Positions 20,060 through 33,540 are shown, counted from the stretch's first letter. The stretch: 64,000 bases of DNA from Spinacia oleracea (GCF_020520425.1 NC_079491.1:21691449-21755448), one strand, 5' to 3'. Notes: a model not told the origin generated them from the sequence alone. Numbers and translations are program-made.

Positions 20060-20939
20060 TGTCGCGATTAAAGCGAAAATTAGAACAAACTTATCTGATT
20101 CGATGAACTGAACGAAGAACAATTGTTGCGTCGTGGACACCCACTGTCCTAAAAGACGATTCCGCGCTACCTCCCGGTGCAGTAGAACAGAATGCGGTCG
20201 CCCTTCAGGATTAGCGCAACTCCGACGTTGTGTGCACTCACAAAGCCGGATGGAGTCAGAACGTATGCCCAAAACCGAGAGCAATTTTGTGTGAGAGTAA
20301 GAATGTGTTTTCGTATTTTGTGTGTATGATTTTCTGTGAGAAGGGAACTGAAACTCTGATTTAAATAATTAGAAGAAAAGCATTGCAACAGACAAAAAGG
20401 CTGAGGGAATGAATGTTGCAACAGCCAGAAAACGGTCAAAAACATTGATCATAGTAACGGACGTAATTAATGGCATTTAATCCAACGGTTACGTAATCAA
20501 TACAGATTCCCGTAACAGTGACTTGCGCAAACCGGTCCAGTTACCAAAAAGAACAGGGTTGACCCACAAAACCCACCCCACGCCCGCGAACCGCATTCCC
20601 AAGTACCAAGTACCAAGTACCAAGTACCAAGTACCAAGTACCAAGTACCAAGTACCAAGTACCAAGTACCAAGTACCAAGGCCCAAGTACCAAGGCCCAA
20701 GGCCCACGGCCCAAGGCCCACGGCCCACGGCCCACGGCCCGCGGCCCGCGCCCGGCCCGGCGCGCGCGCGCGTGTGTGTGATGTGTCCACCCATACCATT
20801 CTCACACTTTCTTAAACAAGAGTTACACTCATTCCCCAATTAATAAACAAGAGGAATATGAAGAGTTTTTCCAATGTGGGACTCTTGAATTTTCACTCAC
20901 CCTTTTTTCCTTTGTGTTTCCCAATGAGAATTTCCAACA
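20060..20939 (-). repeat. Outer left LTR of the copia array (terminal 3' LTR)
   Basis: 880 bp. It carries 11 AAGTACC units (20601-20680) and the longer GC-rich block. It differs from the right LTR at CCCTTCAGG (against CCCTCCAGG) and at AAAAAGGCTG (against AAAAACGGCTG). A polypurine tract (CTGTGGGGGAT on the minus strand, about 20940-20950) abuts it. Confidence 0.93.
20601..20790. repeat. Simple repeat in the copia LTR: (AAGTACC)n plus GC-rich tract
   Basis: Eleven AAGTACC units are followed by GGCCCAC/GGCCCAA-type units and an alternating GC run ending in GTGTGTGTG. Equivalent shorter tracts lie at 25990-26135 and 31350-31475. The many overlapping open frames here (Gly-Thr-Trp-Tyr-Leu type) come from the 7-bp period and are not genes. 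Confidence 0.9.
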
Positions 20940-21499
20940 ATCCCCCACAGGTTCGAATATGCGGAAAAGAAAGAAAAGAAAGGAGAAGGATATTGGTTTT
21001 GGGCAAACAAAACAATTGAATAGGTGTCAATGTCTTTCGACTTGAATTAACACTTAGTGACATTTAAGCTATGATCTCTTTCCTACCAAGTGACTTTCGT
21101 ATTGAACTTGATAGGGAGATAGAAACCCGTCACTTAAAGCACGCAACTGAATATGTATGACATTCTGACTCCGCGAATAAAGTGACGCCTTATACTGGCC
21201 ATACGTCCGACCTGGATATGCTCATAGGTGCTCTAGAGAATAGCCCACATCGCAATTCTCATAGGAAGCGGCCACACTTCCACACCTACGTAGGTGAATC
21301 CCATCAAGTGTGAGCTACATTCACACCACCAAACATATGGTATGGGTTCATTAAGAGCCGTATGCTCAACCTCTTTCCTATTGTAGCAAGCACATTATAA
21401 CATCTAGGGGATGGACAAAAAATAAAATTTTGTGCTTCCGAATTATAACAATAATGTCGTCCTTTGAACTCTGTGAGTAGGAGTTCATTATTTTACAAT
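20940..21499 (-). other. 3' non-coding part of copia internal region, copy 1
   Basis: 560 bp between the gag-pol stop and the LTR. It is the same as 26294-26853 apart from a C/T difference in CCTACGTAGG against CCTATGTAGG. No coding is seen. Confidence 0.7.
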
Positions 21500-24400
21500 T
21501 CATTCAACGGGCTTCAGGCCCATCCCTTCCGATGTTTCCAAAACTAGTTTTCTACATAGGCCTTTCGTTAACGGATCCGCAATGTTCATTTCAGACTTTA
21601 CATAGTCTAGTGATATCACCCCACTTGACAACAATTCTTTGATGGCCTTGTGCCTCAAACGAATGTGCCTTTTCTTCCCATTGTAGGCATGGTTGTTTGC
21701 CACAGCAATAGCCGCTTGCGAATCACAATGAAGTGCAACTGAAGGAGCTGGCTTCCCCCACAGCGGAATATCTGCAAGCACATTTCTCAACCATTCTGCC
21801 TCATGACCTGCCAATTCAAGAGCAATAAACTCAGATTCCATAGTAGACATAGCAGTACAAGATTGTTTACAAGATTTCCAAGACACAGCTCCACCCCCTA
21901 GGGTGAAAACATAACCACTGGTAGAGTTAATTTCATCATTGCCAGAAACCCAGTTAGCATCACAATAGCCTTCCAAAACTCCTGGAAACTTGGAGTAGTG
22001 CAAACTCCAATCCATGGTACCCTTAAGGTACCTGAGCAATCTCTTCAAAGCATCCCAATGTTCATGACTTGGGTTATGAGTATACCTGCTTAATCTACTC
22101 ACAGAATAAGCAATGTCAGGTCTAGTGTAGTTCATCAGAAACATAACACTACCAATAATCTTAGCATATTCAGATTGGCTAACAGGATCACCATTATTTT
22201 TCCTTAAGTGGATGCTTGGATCATAGGGAGTCCTAACTGGATCGACGTCAAAAGAGTTAAATTTTTTAAGTAACTTTTCAACATAGTGAGCTTGGCTAAG
22301 ACAAATGCCATTTGGAGTTCTCTTGATTTTCACTCCTAAAATCACATCTGCCTCACCCATATCTTTCATTTCAAACTTAGAACTTAGAAAACTTTTTGTC
22401 TCATTTACTCGATCCAAATTAGTCCCAAAAATTAACATATCATCCACATAAAGACAAATAATCACACAACCATCAGAATCATGCTTAGAGTAAACACAAG
22501 AATCACCTTCATTTACATGGAACCCATTACCTGTCATAGTCTTGTCAAATTTGTCATGCCATTGCTTTGGAGCTTGCTTAAGCCCATACAAGGACTTGAC
22601 TAATTTACAAACCTTATTCTCTTGACCAGGAACAACAAACCCTTCCGGTTGAACCATGTAAATTTCCTCATCCAAATCACCATTTAAAAATGCAGTTTTA
22701 ACATCCATTTGATGCACAACAAGATCATGAATGCAAGCAAGAGCAATCAAAGTTCTAATAGTAGCAATTTTAGTGACAGGAGAATAAGTATCAAAATAAT
22801 CAATACCATGCCTTTGGGTGAATCCCCTTACCACAATTCTAGCCTTATACTTGTCAATGGATCCAGTGGATTTCAATTTTTTCCTAAAGATCCATTTACA
22901 AGTAATGGGCTTGCAACCCCTAGGCAGATCAACCAACTCCCAAGTATTGTTACTTAGGATTGACTGAAGTTCACTATCTATTGCCTCTTTCCAAAACACT
23001 GCATCAACAGATTTCATAGCCTCTTCATAGGTCCTAGGATCATCTTCCAAAATAAAGACATAAACAAAGTCATCATCAATCAAGTAAGGTTCAGTTAAGA
23101 AAGCAGTAATAAAATCATCACCATAACTGGTTTCCTTTCTTGCCCTCTTGCTCCTCCTTGGCTCCAATTCAGAATTCACATCAGAGGTGGGAGGAGCAAC
23201 AACAGGCATACTAGAAGAAGTGCTAGAAGAAGGCACATCATTGATACAAGATATTTTCAAAGGAAATACTGTTTCAAAAAACTCGGCATCTCTTGCCTCA
23301 ATGATGTTACCACCTGCATAAGAATTGTTAGCACCTTTAACAAGAAAACGATATGCAGCACTTTGGTAAGCATAACCAATAAAAATACAATCAACCGTTT
23401 TAGGACCAATCTTGTCCCTTTTGAAGCTGGGTATAGCCACCTTTGCTAGACACCCCCACACTTTCAAATAACTTAGGTTAGGTGCACGACCCTTCCATAT
23501 TTCGTATGGAGTCTTGTCTAGCTTCTTGTGAGGTACCCTGTTTAAAACATGACAAGCAGATAATATAGCTTCCCCCCACATGTTATCAGAAAACCCAGAA
23601 CTAATAAGCATAGAATTCATCATGTTCTTCAATGTTCTGTTCTTCCTTTCAGCAATCCCGTTCTGCTCGGGTGTGTAGGGAGCCGTTGTCTCATGAATGA
23701 TCCCATTCTGCTCACAAAATGCCTTAAGAGTGTTAGGGTCATATTCACCACCCCTATCACTCCTAAGTCTCTTGATCTTCCTATCAAGTTGGTTCTCCAC
23801 TTCGGCCTTGTATTTGAGGAACATTTCCTCAGCCTCATCTTTTGACCTGAGAAGATAAACCATGGTGAATCTTGAGCAGTCATCAACAAAAGTAATATAA
23901 TACCTTTTACCACCCCTGCTCTCATAATTTTTAAAATCCCCCAAGTCACTATGAACAAGCTCTAGTACTTTAGTTTGTCTATCTATTGATTTAAATGGCT
24001 TCTTTGCAAACTTGGCCTCAACACATACTTCACATTTTGCAAAATCAGTTTTAGAAAAACTGGGAATCAAGTTAAGTTGTTTAAGCCTTTTAATTGAAGC
24101 AATGTTAAGATGACCCAACCTTGCATGCCATAAATCAATAGACTCAGCAATATAAACAGAAGAAGTACTAGCATTCTTATTCATAATTTCAAGTTTGACA
24201 TCAAGAGTAAATAAACCCCCATTACAGAAACCCTTTCCCACAAACTCCCCATTATGAGTAATAACAAGCCTATCAGAATCAAATGAAAGCTTCAATCCAG
24301 CCTTAATTAGCAAGCTACCAGAAATCAGGTTCCTACGCATTTCTGGAACATGCAACACATTGGTAAGAGTAATAAGTTTTCCAGAGGTAAGAGTGAGAAC

Positions 24401-25435
24401 GATCTTCCCTTTGCCTTGAACAGTTGCAGAAGCTGAATTACCCATGAAGACATTTTCACCATCAGTTTTTTCGTAGGTAGTGAACATGTCTTTGTTGGTG
24501 CAGATATGTCTCGTTGCTCCAGTATCAACGATCCATTCAGCAACATTACCTGTCAAGTTAGCTTCTGAAACAACAGCAACAAAATGGTTAGGATTAGAAA
24601 CTTCATTAGCTTCAGCAAGGTTGGCTTGGTTCTGATCCGACTTCTTCTTGGATCTGCAATCTACAGACTTGTGACCAGTTTTCCCACATTCAAAACACTT
24701 GCCCTTGAACTTATACTTCATTGGTTTCCCTTGAGGCTTGAAAGGACTTCCCTTTCCCTTAAACTTTTCAGAATATGCATGAGGCTTAGGTTCTACAAGG
24801 TTAGCCTTAGCAGACCCGGAAAACACAGATTGACCCTTATCCTTAATACGATTTTCCTCCTCAATTTTCAGGTGACCTACAAGCTCCTCTAAGGTAAGGT
24901 CCTTTTTCTTATGCATTAACTGATTACGAAAATCTTTCCAAGAGGGTGGGAGTTTCTCAATTAAAACTATAGCAAGGGTAATATCACAAATACTCAAACC
25001 CTCGGCAGCCATAGCAATGCAAATATTTTCATAAGCATGAATCTGATCAATAATTGGTTTATCATCTTGGACTTGGAAAGCTAACCACTTACTGACACAA
25101 TAACGCTTAGTACCAGCATCATCAGTTCCATATTTCTTTTCTAATGCATCCCAAATATCCCTAGCATGATTAAACCCCATATAGATATCAAGCAATGTAT
25201 TCGACATATGATGCAGCAACATGCCCTTACATGTCCTATCATCTTTAGCAAATTTCAACTCAAAAGCATGCAATTCAGTTTCATCATCAGGTTCGACAAC
25301 ATCATCAAGCACATAAGCAATCTCAATTTGTTCTAAATAGAATCGCATCCTAACAGCCCAACGTTTATAATTCTTTCCATCAAGAGGTTCTAACTTAGAC
25401 ATATCAGGAATCATGAATTTGGAAGTCAAAGCCAT
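21500..25435 (-). CDS. Copia gag-pol polyprotein, copy 1
   Basis: 1,311 codons, uninterrupted, start ATG at 25433-25435, only 18 nt from the LTR end. Order by plus-strand position: gag (UBN2/copia-type, about 24720-25435); CCHC zinc knuckle [14 protein letters not shown] (near 24655-24710); protease [12 protein letters not shown] (near 24495-24540); GAG-pre-integrase HARLGHL and integrase core (about 23500-24140); reverse transcriptase with YVDDMLIFG (near 22435-22460); RNase H with [13 protein letters not shown] (near 21820-21860). The order protease-integrase-RT-RNase H defines Ty1/copia. A Tork-type lineage is plausible but not tested. It differs from copy 2 at Q/K just after the KQAP motif and at I/V in the SEYAK-IGS motif. 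Confidence 0.95.
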   Translation of the reverse strand: MALTSKFMIPDMSKLEPLDGKNYKRWAVRMRFYLEQIEIAYVLDDVVEPDDETELHAFELKFAKDDRTCKGMLLHHMSNTLLDIYMGFNHARDIWDALEKKYGTDDAGTKRYCVSKWLAFQVQDDKPIIDQIHAYENICIAMAAEGLSICDITLAIVLIEKLPPSWKDFRNQLMHKKKDLTLEELVGHLKIEEENRIKDKGQSVFSGSAKANLVEPKPHAYSEKFKGKGSPFKPQGKPMKYKFKGKCFECGKTGHKSVDCRSKKKSDQNQANLAEANEVSNPNHFVAVVSEANLTGNVAEWIVDTGATRHICTNKDMFTTYEKTDGENVFMGNSASATVQGKGKIVLTLTSGKLITLTNVLHVPEMRRNLISGSLLIKAGLKLSFDSDRLVITHNGEFVGKGFCNGGLFTLDVKLEIMNKNASTSSVYIAESIDLWHARLGHLNIASIKRLKQLNLIPSFSKTDFAKCEVCVEAKFAKKPFKSIDRQTKVLELVHSDLGDFKNYESRGGKRYYITFVDDCSRFTMVYLLRSKDEAEEMFLKYKAEVENQLDRKIKRLRSDRGGEYDPNTLKAFCEQNGIIHETTAPYTPEQNGIAERKNRTLKNMMNSMLISSGFSDNMWGEAILSACHVLNRVPHKKLDKTPYEIWKGRAPNLSYLKVWGCLAKVAIPSFKRDKIGPKTVDCIFIGYAYQSAAYRFLVKGANNSYAGGNIIEARDAEFFETVFPLKISCINDVPSSSTSSSMPVVAPPTSDVNSELEPRRSKRARKETSYGDDFITAFLTEPYLIDDDFVYVFILEDDPRTYEEAMKSVDAVFWKEAIDSELQSILSNNTWELVDLPRGCKPITCKWIFRKKLKSTGSIDKYKARIVVRGFTQRHGIDYFDTYSPVTKIATIRTLIALACIHDLVVHQMDVKTAFLNGDLDEEIYMVQPEGFVVPGQENKVCKLVKSLYGLKQAPKQWHDKFDKTMTGNGFHVNEGDSCVYSKHDSDGCVIICLYVDDMLIFGTNLDRVNETKSFLSSKFEMKDMGEADVILGVKIKRTPNGICLSQAHYVEKLLKKFNSFDVDPVRTPYDPSIHLRKNNGDPVSQSEYAKIIGSVMFLMNYTRPDIAYSVSRLSRYTHNPSHEHWDALKRLLRYLKGTMDWSLHYSKFPGVLEGYCDANWVSGNDEINSTSGYVFTLGGGAVSWKSCKQSCTAMSTMESEFIALELAGHEAEWLRNVLADIPLWGKPAPSVALHCDSQAAIAVANNHAYNGKKRHIRLRHKAIKELLSSGVISLDYVKSEMNIADPLTKGLCRKLVLETSEGMGLKPVE

Positions 25436-25453
25436 AAGAATCGTCTTTTAGAT

Positions 25454-26293
25454 TGTCGCGATTAAAGCGAAAATTAGAACAAACTTATCTGATTCGATGA
25501 ACTGAACGAAGAACAATTGTTGCGTCGTGGACACCCACTGTCCTAAAAGACGATTCCGCGCTACCTCCCGGTGCAGTAGAACAGAATGCGGTCGCCCTCC
25601 AGGATTAGCGCAACTCCGACGTTGTGTGCACTCACAAAGCCGGATGGAGTCAGAACGTATGCCCAAAACCGAGAGCAATTTTGTGTGAGAGTAAGAATGT
25701 GTTTTCGTATTTTGTGTGTATGATTTTCTGTGAGAAGGGAACTGAAACTCTGATTTAAATAATTAGAAGAAAAGCATTGCAACAGACAAAAACGGCTGAG
25801 GGAATGAATGTTGCAACAGCCAGAAAACGGTCAAAAACATTGATCATAGTAACGGACGTAATTAATGGCATTTAATCCAACGGTTACGTAATCAATACAG
25901 ATTCCCGTAACAGTGACTTGCGCAAACCGGTCCAGTTACCAAAAAGAACAGGGTTGACCCACAAAACCCACCCCACGAACCGCATTCCCAAGTACCAAGT
26001 ACCAAGTACCAAGTACCAAGTACCAAGTACCAAGGCCCAAGTACCAAGGCCCAAGGCCCACGGCCCAAGGCCCACGGCCCACGGCCCACGGCCCGCGGCC
26101 CGCGCCCGGCCCGGCGCGCGCGCGCGTGTGTGTGATGTGTCCACCCATACCATTCTCACACTTTCTTAAACAAGAGTTACACTCATTCCCCAATTAATAA
26201 ACAAGAGGAATATGAAGAGTTTTTCCAATGTGGGACTCTTGAATTTTCACTCACCCTTTTTTCCTTTGTGTTTCCCAATGAGAATTTCCAACA
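25454..26293 (-). repeat. Shared middle LTR of the copia array (hybrid)
   Basis: 840 bp. Its left part carries the right-LTR variants (CCCTCCAGG, AAAAACGGCTG) and its right part carries the left-LTR form of the GC-rich block. It has 6 AAGTACC units and lacks a 7-base GCCCGCG present in both outer LTRs. Confidence 0.93.
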
Positions 26294-26853
26294 ATCCCCC
26301 ACAGGTTCGAATATGCGGAAAAGAAAGAAAAGAAAGGAGAAGGATATTGGTTTTGGGCAAACAAAACAATTGAATAGGTGTCAATGTCTTTCGACTTGAA
26401 TTAACACTTAGTGACATTTAAGCTATGATCTCTTTCCTACCAAGTGACTTTCGTATTGAACTTGATAGGGAGATAGAAACCCGTCACTTAAAGCACGCAA
26501 CTGAATATGTATGACATTCTGACTCCGCGAATAAAGTGACGCCTTATACTGGCCATACGTCCGACCTGGATATGCTCATAGGTGCTCTAGAGAATAGCCC
26601 ACATCGCAATTCTCATAGGAAGCGGCCACACTTCCACACCTATGTAGGTGAATCCCATCAAGTGTGAGCTACATTCACACCACCAAACATATGGTATGGG
26701 TTCATTAAGAGCCGTATGCTCAACCTCTTTCCTATTGTAGCAAGCACATTATAACATCTAGGGGATGGACAAAAAATAAAATTTTGTGCTTCCGAATTAT
26801 AACAATAATGTCGTCCTTTGAACTCTGTGAGTAGGAGTTCATTATTTTACAAT
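26294..26853 (-). other. 3' non-coding part of copia internal region, copy 2
   Basis: 560 bp, matching 20940-21499 except for single-base differences. It contains the polypurine tract next to the shared LTR. Confidence 0.7.
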
Positions 26854-29800
26854 TCATTCAACGGGCTTCAGGCCCATCCCTTCCGATGTTTCCAAAACTA
26901 GTTTTCTACATAGGCCTTTCGTTAACGGATCCGCAATGTTCATTTCAGACTTTACATAGTCTAGTGATATCACCCCACTTGACAACAATTCTTTGATGGC
27001 CTTGTGCCTCAAACGAATGTGCCTTTTCTTCCCATTGTAGGCATGGTTGTTTGCCACAGCAATAGCCGCTTGCGAATCACAATGAAGTGCAACTGAAGGA
27101 GCTGGCTTCCCCCACAGCGGAATATCTGCAAGCACATTTCTCAACCATTCTGCCTCATGACCTGCCAATTCAAGAGCAATAAACTCAGATTCCATAGTAG
27201 ACATAGCAGTACAAGATTGTTTACAAGATTTCCAAGACACAGCTCCACCCCCTAGGGTGAAAACATAACCACTGGTAGAGTTAATTTCATCATTGCCCGA
27301 AACCCAGTTAGCATCACAATAGCCTTCCAAAACTCCTGGAAACTTGGAGTAGTGCAAACTCCAATCCATGGTACCCTTAAGGTACCTGAGCAATCTCTTC
27401 AAAGCATCCCAATGTTCATGACTTGGGTTATGAGTATACCTGCTTAATCTACTCACAGAATAAGCAATGTCAGGTCTAGTGTAGTTCATCAGAAACATAA
27501 CACTACCAATAACCTTAGCATATTCAGATTGGCTAACAGGATCACCATTATTTTTCCTTAAGTGGATGCTTGGATCATAGGGAGTCCTAACTGGATCGAC
27601 GTCAAAAGAGTTAAATTTTTTAAGTAACTTTTCAACATAGTGAGCTTGGCTAAGACAAATGCCATTTGGAGTTCTCTTGATTTTCACTCCTAAAATCACA
27701 TCTGCCTCACCCATATCTTTCATTTCAAACTTAGAACTTAGAAAACTTTTTGTCTCATTTACTCGATCCAAATTAGTCCCAAAAATTAACATATCATCCA
27801 CATAAAGACAAATAATCACACAACCATCAGAATCATGCTTAGAGTAAACACAAGAATCACCTTCATTTACATGGAACCCATTACCTGTCATAGTCTTGTC
27901 AAATTTGTCATGCCATTTCTTTGGAGCTTGCTTAAGCCCATACAAGGACTTGACTAATTTACAAACCTTATTCTCTTGACCAGGAACAACAAACCCTTCC
28001 GGTTGAACCATGTAAATTTCCTCATCCAAATCACCATTTAAAAATGCAGTTTTAACATCCATTTGATGCACAACAAGATCATGAATGCAAGCAAGAGCAA
28101 TCAAAGTTCTAATAGTAGCAATTTTAGTGACAGGAGAATAAGTATCAAAATAATCAATACCATGCCTTTGGGTGAATCCCCTTACCACAATTCTAGCCTT
28201 ATACTTGTCAATGGATCCAGTGGATTTCAATTTTTTCCTAAAGATCCATTTACAAGTAATGGGCTTGCAACCCCTAGGCAGATCAACCAACTCCCAAGTA
28301 TTGTTACTTAGGATTGACTGAAGTTCACTATCTATTGCCTCTTTCCAAAACACTGCATCAACAGATTTCATAGCCTCTTCATAGGTCCTAGGATCATCTT
28401 CCAAAATAAAGACATAAACAAAGTCATCATCAATCAAGTAAGGTTCAGTTAAGAAAGCAGTAATAAAATCATCACCATAACTGGTTTCCTTTCTTGCCCT
28501 CTTGCTCCTCCTTGGCTCCAATTCAGAATTCACATCAGAGGTGGGAGGAGCAACAACAGGCATACTAGAAGAAGTGCTAGAAGAAGGCACATCATTGATA
28601 CAAGATATTTTCAAAGGAAATACTGTTTCAAAAAACTCGGCATCTCTTGCCTCAATGATGTTACCACCTGCATAAGAATTGTTAGCACCTTTAACAAGAA
28701 AACGATATGCAGCACTTTGGTAAGCATAACCAATAAAAATACAATCAACCGTTTTAGGACCAATCTTGTCCCTTTTGAAGCTGGGTATAGCCACCTTTGC
28801 TAGACACCCCCACACTTTCAAATAACTTAGGTTAGGTGCACGACCCTTCCATATTTCGTATGGAGTCTTGTCTAGCTTCTTGTGAGGTACCCTGTTTAAA
28901 ACATGACAAGCAGATAATATAGCTTCCCCCCACATGTTATCAGAAAACCCAGAACTAATAAGCATAGAATTCATCATGTTCTTCAATGTTCTGTTCTTCC
29001 TTTCAGCAATCCCGTTCTGCTCGGGTGTGTAGGGAGCCGTTGTCTCATGAATGATCCCATTCTGCTCACAAAATGCCTTAAGAGTGTTAGGGTCATATTC
29101 ACCACCCCTATCACTCCTAAGTCTCTTGATCTTCCTATCAAGTTGGTTCTCCACTTCGGCCTTGTATTTGAGGAACATTTCCTCAGCCTCATCTTTTGAC
29201 CTGAGAAGATAAACCATGGTGAATCTTGAGCAGTCATCAACAAAAGTAATATAATACCTTTTACCACCCCTGCTCTCATAATTTTTAAAATCCCCCAAGT
29301 CACTATGAACAAGCTCTAGTACTTTAGTTTGTCTATCTATTGATTTAAATGGCTTCTTTGCAAACTTGGCCTCAACACATACTTCACATTTTGCAAAATC
29401 AGTTTTAGAAAAACTGGGAATCAAGTTAAGTTGTTTAAGCCTTTTAATTGAAGCAATGTTAAGATGACCCAACCTTGCATGCCATAAATCAATAGACTCA
29501 GCAATATAAACAGAAGAAGTACTAGCATTCTTATTCATAATTTCAAGTTTGACATCAAGAGTAAATAAACCCCCATTACAGAAACCCTTTCCCACAAACT
29601 CCCCATTATGAGTAATAACAAGCCTATCAGAATCAAATGAAAGCTTCAATCCAGCCTTAATTAGCAAGCTACCAGAAATCAGGTTCCTACGCATTTCTGG
29701 AACATGCAACACATTGGTAAGAGTAATAAGTTTTCCAGAGGTAAGAGTGAGAACGATCTTCCCTTTGCCTTGAACAGTTGCAGAAGCTGAATTACCCATG

Positions 29801-30789
29801 AAGACATTTTCACCATCAGTTTTTTCGTAGGTAGTGAACATGTCTTTGTTGGTGCAGATATGTCTCGTTGCTCCAGTATCAACGATCCATTCAGCAACAT
29901 TACCTGTCAAGTTAGCTTCTGAAACAACAGCAACAAAATGGTTAGGATTAGAAACTTCATTAGCTTCAGCAAGGTTGGCTTGGTTCTGATCCGACTTCTT
30001 CTTGGATCTGCAATCTACAGACTTGTGACCAGTTTTCCCACATTCAAAACACTTGCCCTTGAACTTATACTTCATTGGTTTCCCTTGAGGCTTGAAAGGA
30101 CTTCCCTTTCCCTTAAACTTTTCAGAATATGCATGAGGCTTAGGTTCTACAAGGTTAGCCTTAGCAGACCCGGAAAACACAGATTGACCCTTATCCTTAA
30201 TACGATTTTCCTCCTCAATTTTCAGGTGACCTACAAGCTCCTCTAAGGTAAGGTCCTTTTTCTTATGCATTAACTGATTACGAAAATCTTTCCAAGAGGG
30301 TGGGAGTTTCTCAATTAAAACTATAGCAAGGGTAATATCACAAATACTCAAACCCTCGGCAGCCATAGCAATGCAAATATTTTCATAAGCATGAATCTGA
30401 TCAATAATTGGTTTATCATCTTGGACTTGGAAAGCTAACCACTTACTGACACAATAACGCTTAGTACCAGCATCATCAGTTCCATATTTCTTTTCTAATG
30501 CATCCCAAATATCCCTAGCATGATTAAACCCCATATAGATATCAAGCAATGTATTCGACATATGATGCAGCAACATGCCCTTACATGTCCTATCATCTTT
30601 AGCAAATTTCAACTCAAAAGCATGCAATTCAGTTTCATCATCAGGTTCGACAACATCATCAAGCACATAAGCAATCTCAATTTGTTCTAAATAGAATCGC
30701 ATCCTAACAGCCCAACGTTTATAATTCTTTCCATCAAGAGGTTCTAACTTAGACATATCAGGAATCATGAATTTGGAAGTCAAAGCCAT
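26854..30789 (-). CDS. Copia gag-pol polyprotein, copy 2
   Basis: 1,311 codons, uninterrupted, start ATG at 30787-30789. Domain order and motifs are the same as in copy 1. Protein differences seen: K instead of Q in the LKQAPK-W motif and V instead of I in SEYAK-IGS. This copy lies next to the outer 5' LTR, so it is the one expected to be transcribed as a full genomic RNA. Confidence 0.95.
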   Translation of the reverse strand: MALTSKFMIPDMSKLEPLDGKNYKRWAVRMRFYLEQIEIAYVLDDVVEPDDETELHAFELKFAKDDRTCKGMLLHHMSNTLLDIYMGFNHARDIWDALEKKYGTDDAGTKRYCVSKWLAFQVQDDKPIIDQIHAYENICIAMAAEGLSICDITLAIVLIEKLPPSWKDFRNQLMHKKKDLTLEELVGHLKIEEENRIKDKGQSVFSGSAKANLVEPKPHAYSEKFKGKGSPFKPQGKPMKYKFKGKCFECGKTGHKSVDCRSKKKSDQNQANLAEANEVSNPNHFVAVVSEANLTGNVAEWIVDTGATRHICTNKDMFTTYEKTDGENVFMGNSASATVQGKGKIVLTLTSGKLITLTNVLHVPEMRRNLISGSLLIKAGLKLSFDSDRLVITHNGEFVGKGFCNGGLFTLDVKLEIMNKNASTSSVYIAESIDLWHARLGHLNIASIKRLKQLNLIPSFSKTDFAKCEVCVEAKFAKKPFKSIDRQTKVLELVHSDLGDFKNYESRGGKRYYITFVDDCSRFTMVYLLRSKDEAEEMFLKYKAEVENQLDRKIKRLRSDRGGEYDPNTLKAFCEQNGIIHETTAPYTPEQNGIAERKNRTLKNMMNSMLISSGFSDNMWGEAILSACHVLNRVPHKKLDKTPYEIWKGRAPNLSYLKVWGCLAKVAIPSFKRDKIGPKTVDCIFIGYAYQSAAYRFLVKGANNSYAGGNIIEARDAEFFETVFPLKISCINDVPSSSTSSSMPVVAPPTSDVNSELEPRRSKRARKETSYGDDFITAFLTEPYLIDDDFVYVFILEDDPRTYEEAMKSVDAVFWKEAIDSELQSILSNNTWELVDLPRGCKPITCKWIFRKKLKSTGSIDKYKARIVVRGFTQRHGIDYFDTYSPVTKIATIRTLIALACIHDLVVHQMDVKTAFLNGDLDEEIYMVQPEGFVVPGQENKVCKLVKSLYGLKQAPKKWHDKFDKTMTGNGFHVNEGDSCVYSKHDSDGCVIICLYVDDMLIFGTNLDRVNETKSFLSSKFEMKDMGEADVILGVKIKRTPNGICLSQAHYVEKLLKKFNSFDVDPVRTPYDPSIHLRKNNGDPVSQSEYAKVIGSVMFLMNYTRPDIAYSVSRLSRYTHNPSHEHWDALKRLLRYLKGTMDWSLHYSKFPGVLEGYCDANWVSGNDEINSTSGYVFTLGGGAVSWKSCKQSCTAMSTMESEFIALELAGHEAEWLRNVLADIPLWGKPAPSVALHCDSQAAIAVANNHAYNGKKRHIRLRHKAIKELLSSGVISLDYVKSEMNIADPLTKGLCRKLVLETSEGMGLKPVE

Positions 30790-30807
30790 AAGAATCGTCT
30801 TTTAGAT

Positions 30808-31632
30808 TGTCGCGATTAAAGCGAAAATTAGAACAAACTTATCTGATTCGATGAACTGAACGAAGAACAATTGTTGCGTCGTGGACACCCACTGTCCTAA
30901 AAGACGATTCCGCGCTACCTCCCGGTGCAGTAGAACAGAATGCGGTCGCCCTCCAGGATTAGCGCAACTCCGACGTTGTGTGCACTCACAAAGCCGGATG
31001 GAGTCAGAACGTATGCCCAAAACCGAGAGCAATTTTGTGTGAGAGTAAGAATGTGTTTTCGTATTTTGTGTGTATGATTTTCTGTGAGAAGGGAACTGAA
31101 ACTCTGATTTAAATAATTAGAAGAAAAGCATTGCAACAGACAAAAACGGCTGAGGGAATGAATGTTGCAACAGCCAGAAAACGGTCAAAAACATTGATCA
31201 TAGTAACGGACGTAATTAATGGCATTTAATCCAACGGTTACGTAATCAATACAGATTCCCGTAACAGTGACTTGCGCAAACCGGTCCAGTTACCAAAAAG
31301 AACAGGGTTGACCCACAAAACCCACCCCACGCCCGCGAACCGCATTCCCAAGTACCAAGTACCAAGTACCAAGTACCAAGTACCAAGTACCAAGGCCCAA
31401 GTACCAAGTACCAAGGCCCACGGCCCACGGCCCACGGCCCGCGCCCGGCCCGGCGCGCGCGCGCGTGTGTGTGATGTGTCCACCCATACCATTCTCACAC
31501 TTTCTTAAACAAGAGTTACACTCATTCCCCAATTAATAAACAAGAGGAATATGAAGAGTTTTTCCAATGTGGGACTCTTGAATTTTCACTCACCCTTTTT
31601 TCCTTTGTGTTTCCCAATGAGAATTTCCAACA
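30808..31632 (-). repeat. Outer right LTR of the copia array (terminal 5' LTR)
   Basis: 825 bp, with 6 AAGTACC units (31350-31394) and a shortened GC-rich block. It is followed by the target duplication GATAT. Confidence 0.93.
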
Positions 31633-33282
31633 GATATGTCGTACTATAAACACTTGCGTCCAGTTTTTTTTTTGCAAGTTTTCTACACTTCGTCATTGCA
31701 ACCGATAACCACCACTAAATAACAAAAGATAAGGTAGGTTTTGCATCGTCCCATTACACAAAAAACTTATTTAAACTGACACTTTATGAATTGTTATTAT
31801 GAGATAGTACAATTTCATATTAACAATTATGATGTTCGATTTTTAATTATGCAGGTTTTAAGCTTTTAAGTTCATCGTCGCATACAATAACCACCGACAT
31901 TTAACTTTAGGCTTTCCTCGAGAGAGTTATTAAATCGGGTCTTATAATTAGGATAGATATTTAAAGTTTTATTTCTTATTTTCAAACTTTAATATTAATG
32001 TTAGTGCGTTCTTATTTTCACTAAATATTTCGTTACTACGATATTAGTCGTGATTCTAACTTCTAAGTTCTTCAATAAATTTTTTTTGAATACTTTCTTT
32101 ACAATAATGTTGCGTGAAAATTGTTACCTTAAGGACATTAATTTTCTATCACCGCAATTAAATTTATTCAACTACATAACTTATTTTTGTGTGATATATA
32201 TATTCATATATTGTGTAATTTGTTACAGGGTGACGGAGTATCCTTATGCTTTTATTTTCTAGCGGTGTACCACAATATGATGTACGATCTCAATTGATTC
32301 GTAATTGCGATGTTTTCAATTACACTAATCGAGGAACAACTAAGCAAATTTGGTAAATGCTTTTTTCGATGTCGAAGTAAGTGTTTACATTTAGTCAATT
32401 TATATTATGTTATTTTTCCATAACATAACCTTTTTCCTAACAGTTTTTTGGTAGGGTGAGGCAATAAGAGCGTACAATGCACTTTTTTCTCGCCTCATGT
32501 TGAAAACTTCATCGAAAGGTTTCAAGAGGGATTCATTTATGTACATAAAATTTTGTCTTTAGGTGAACGAACTTTGTAAACTATTTTTCTTGCTTATTAT
32601 TATTTGTGGTGATTAATTGTAATAACGCAATTTTAATTTGTGTAACAATGCATGGACCAGGTCCACGCTATTATTAGTGTGGACCATGATATTTTAGGTA
32701 ATTTTCAGCTTTTAAAGATGACATGTACAAGCAATGTTCACGTGATCCAAAAAATCAGCGGCCTATATAGTAACTCTTACGTTGATATAGTTTACTTATA
32801 TGCAATATAGTTACTCTACTAGTCATACAGTAAATATTAACAATATAATTATTAATATATGCGACATAGTTACTGCAAAAATCATATATTAACTGTTAAG
32901 TTGATATAGTAGTACTTGTATGTAATATAATTACTCTAATTGTCATACAATAACTTTTAAATGTCACTTTGATAAGAATTCAATTACTTAATAATGTATA
33001 CACAAAGATATTGACTGTTTTATATCATATAGTAAATATTTCTATCGTATAGAAATAGTTACTCTTATATATCATATAGTAACTCTTTCTATTCTATAGT
33101 TACTATTATATATATTATATATCATATACGTAGTATATAGTTAATGTTATCAAAAAGAGTAACTATATCAAAATTAAGAGTAATTAAATATTCTTTCCTG
33201 CAGCAAAAAGAGTAAATTATAAAAATTATATGTTCAATAAAATAACTATATCTTCAAAATAGTAACTGTGAAAATAATAATA

Positions 33283-33540
33283 CTTCCTCTGTTCTTATTT
33301 ACATGACACAATGGGGTTTTGGACACTATTCACACAAACACCTTTGACTTCCTTTTGTGGTTTATACATAAGAAAAAACATAGTCGTGTGAGGTCTTATT
33401 AGATTCGTATCAGTAAATATTACTTAAATATCAACTTTTTATAATTTTTTCCGATACACAATAACAGATGTTAATGTTTGAAATCGTGCATTGGCAAACG
33501 TGCCTAAATAATTGTGTCATTTAAAAAAGAACAGAGGAAG
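33283..33540. mobile_element. Stowaway-like MITE
   Basis: 258 bp flanked by TA (33281-33282 and 33541-33542). The terminal inverted repeats are perfect for 14 bases (CTTCCTCTGTTCTT) and continue imperfectly to about 30 bases (through ATGACACA). Start CTTCCTCTGT and TA target fit Stowaway/Tc1-mariner MITEs. No coding. Confidence 0.88.

Larger units (their letters stand above)
20060..31632 (-). mobile_element. Ty1/copia tandem array: LTR-internal-LTR-internal-LTR
   Basis: 11,573 bp flanked by one 5-bp target duplication, GATAT (20055-20059 and 31633-31637). Three LTRs (20060-20939, 25454-26293, 30808-31632; 880, 840 and 825 bp) alternate with two internal regions of equal length (4,514 bp). 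Each internal region encodes a full 1,311-residue gag-pol on the minus strand. LTRs run TGTCGCG...CCAACA as read on the plus strand. LTR length differences come mostly from a (AAGTACC)n and GC-rich block. The internal copies differ at only a handful of bases. A single TSD around the whole array shows one insertion followed by duplication in place. Confidence 0.95.

Noticed and set aside
20489..20843. Several overlapping frames rich in Gly-Thr-Trp-Tyr-Leu, also at 25884-26193 and 31238-31532
   Set aside because: Products of the 7-bp repeat in the copia LTR, open in many frames at once.
23629..23958. Extra minus-strand frames inside copia pol (also 28983-29312 and 24325-24546)
   Set aside because: Alternate-frame shadows of gag-pol.
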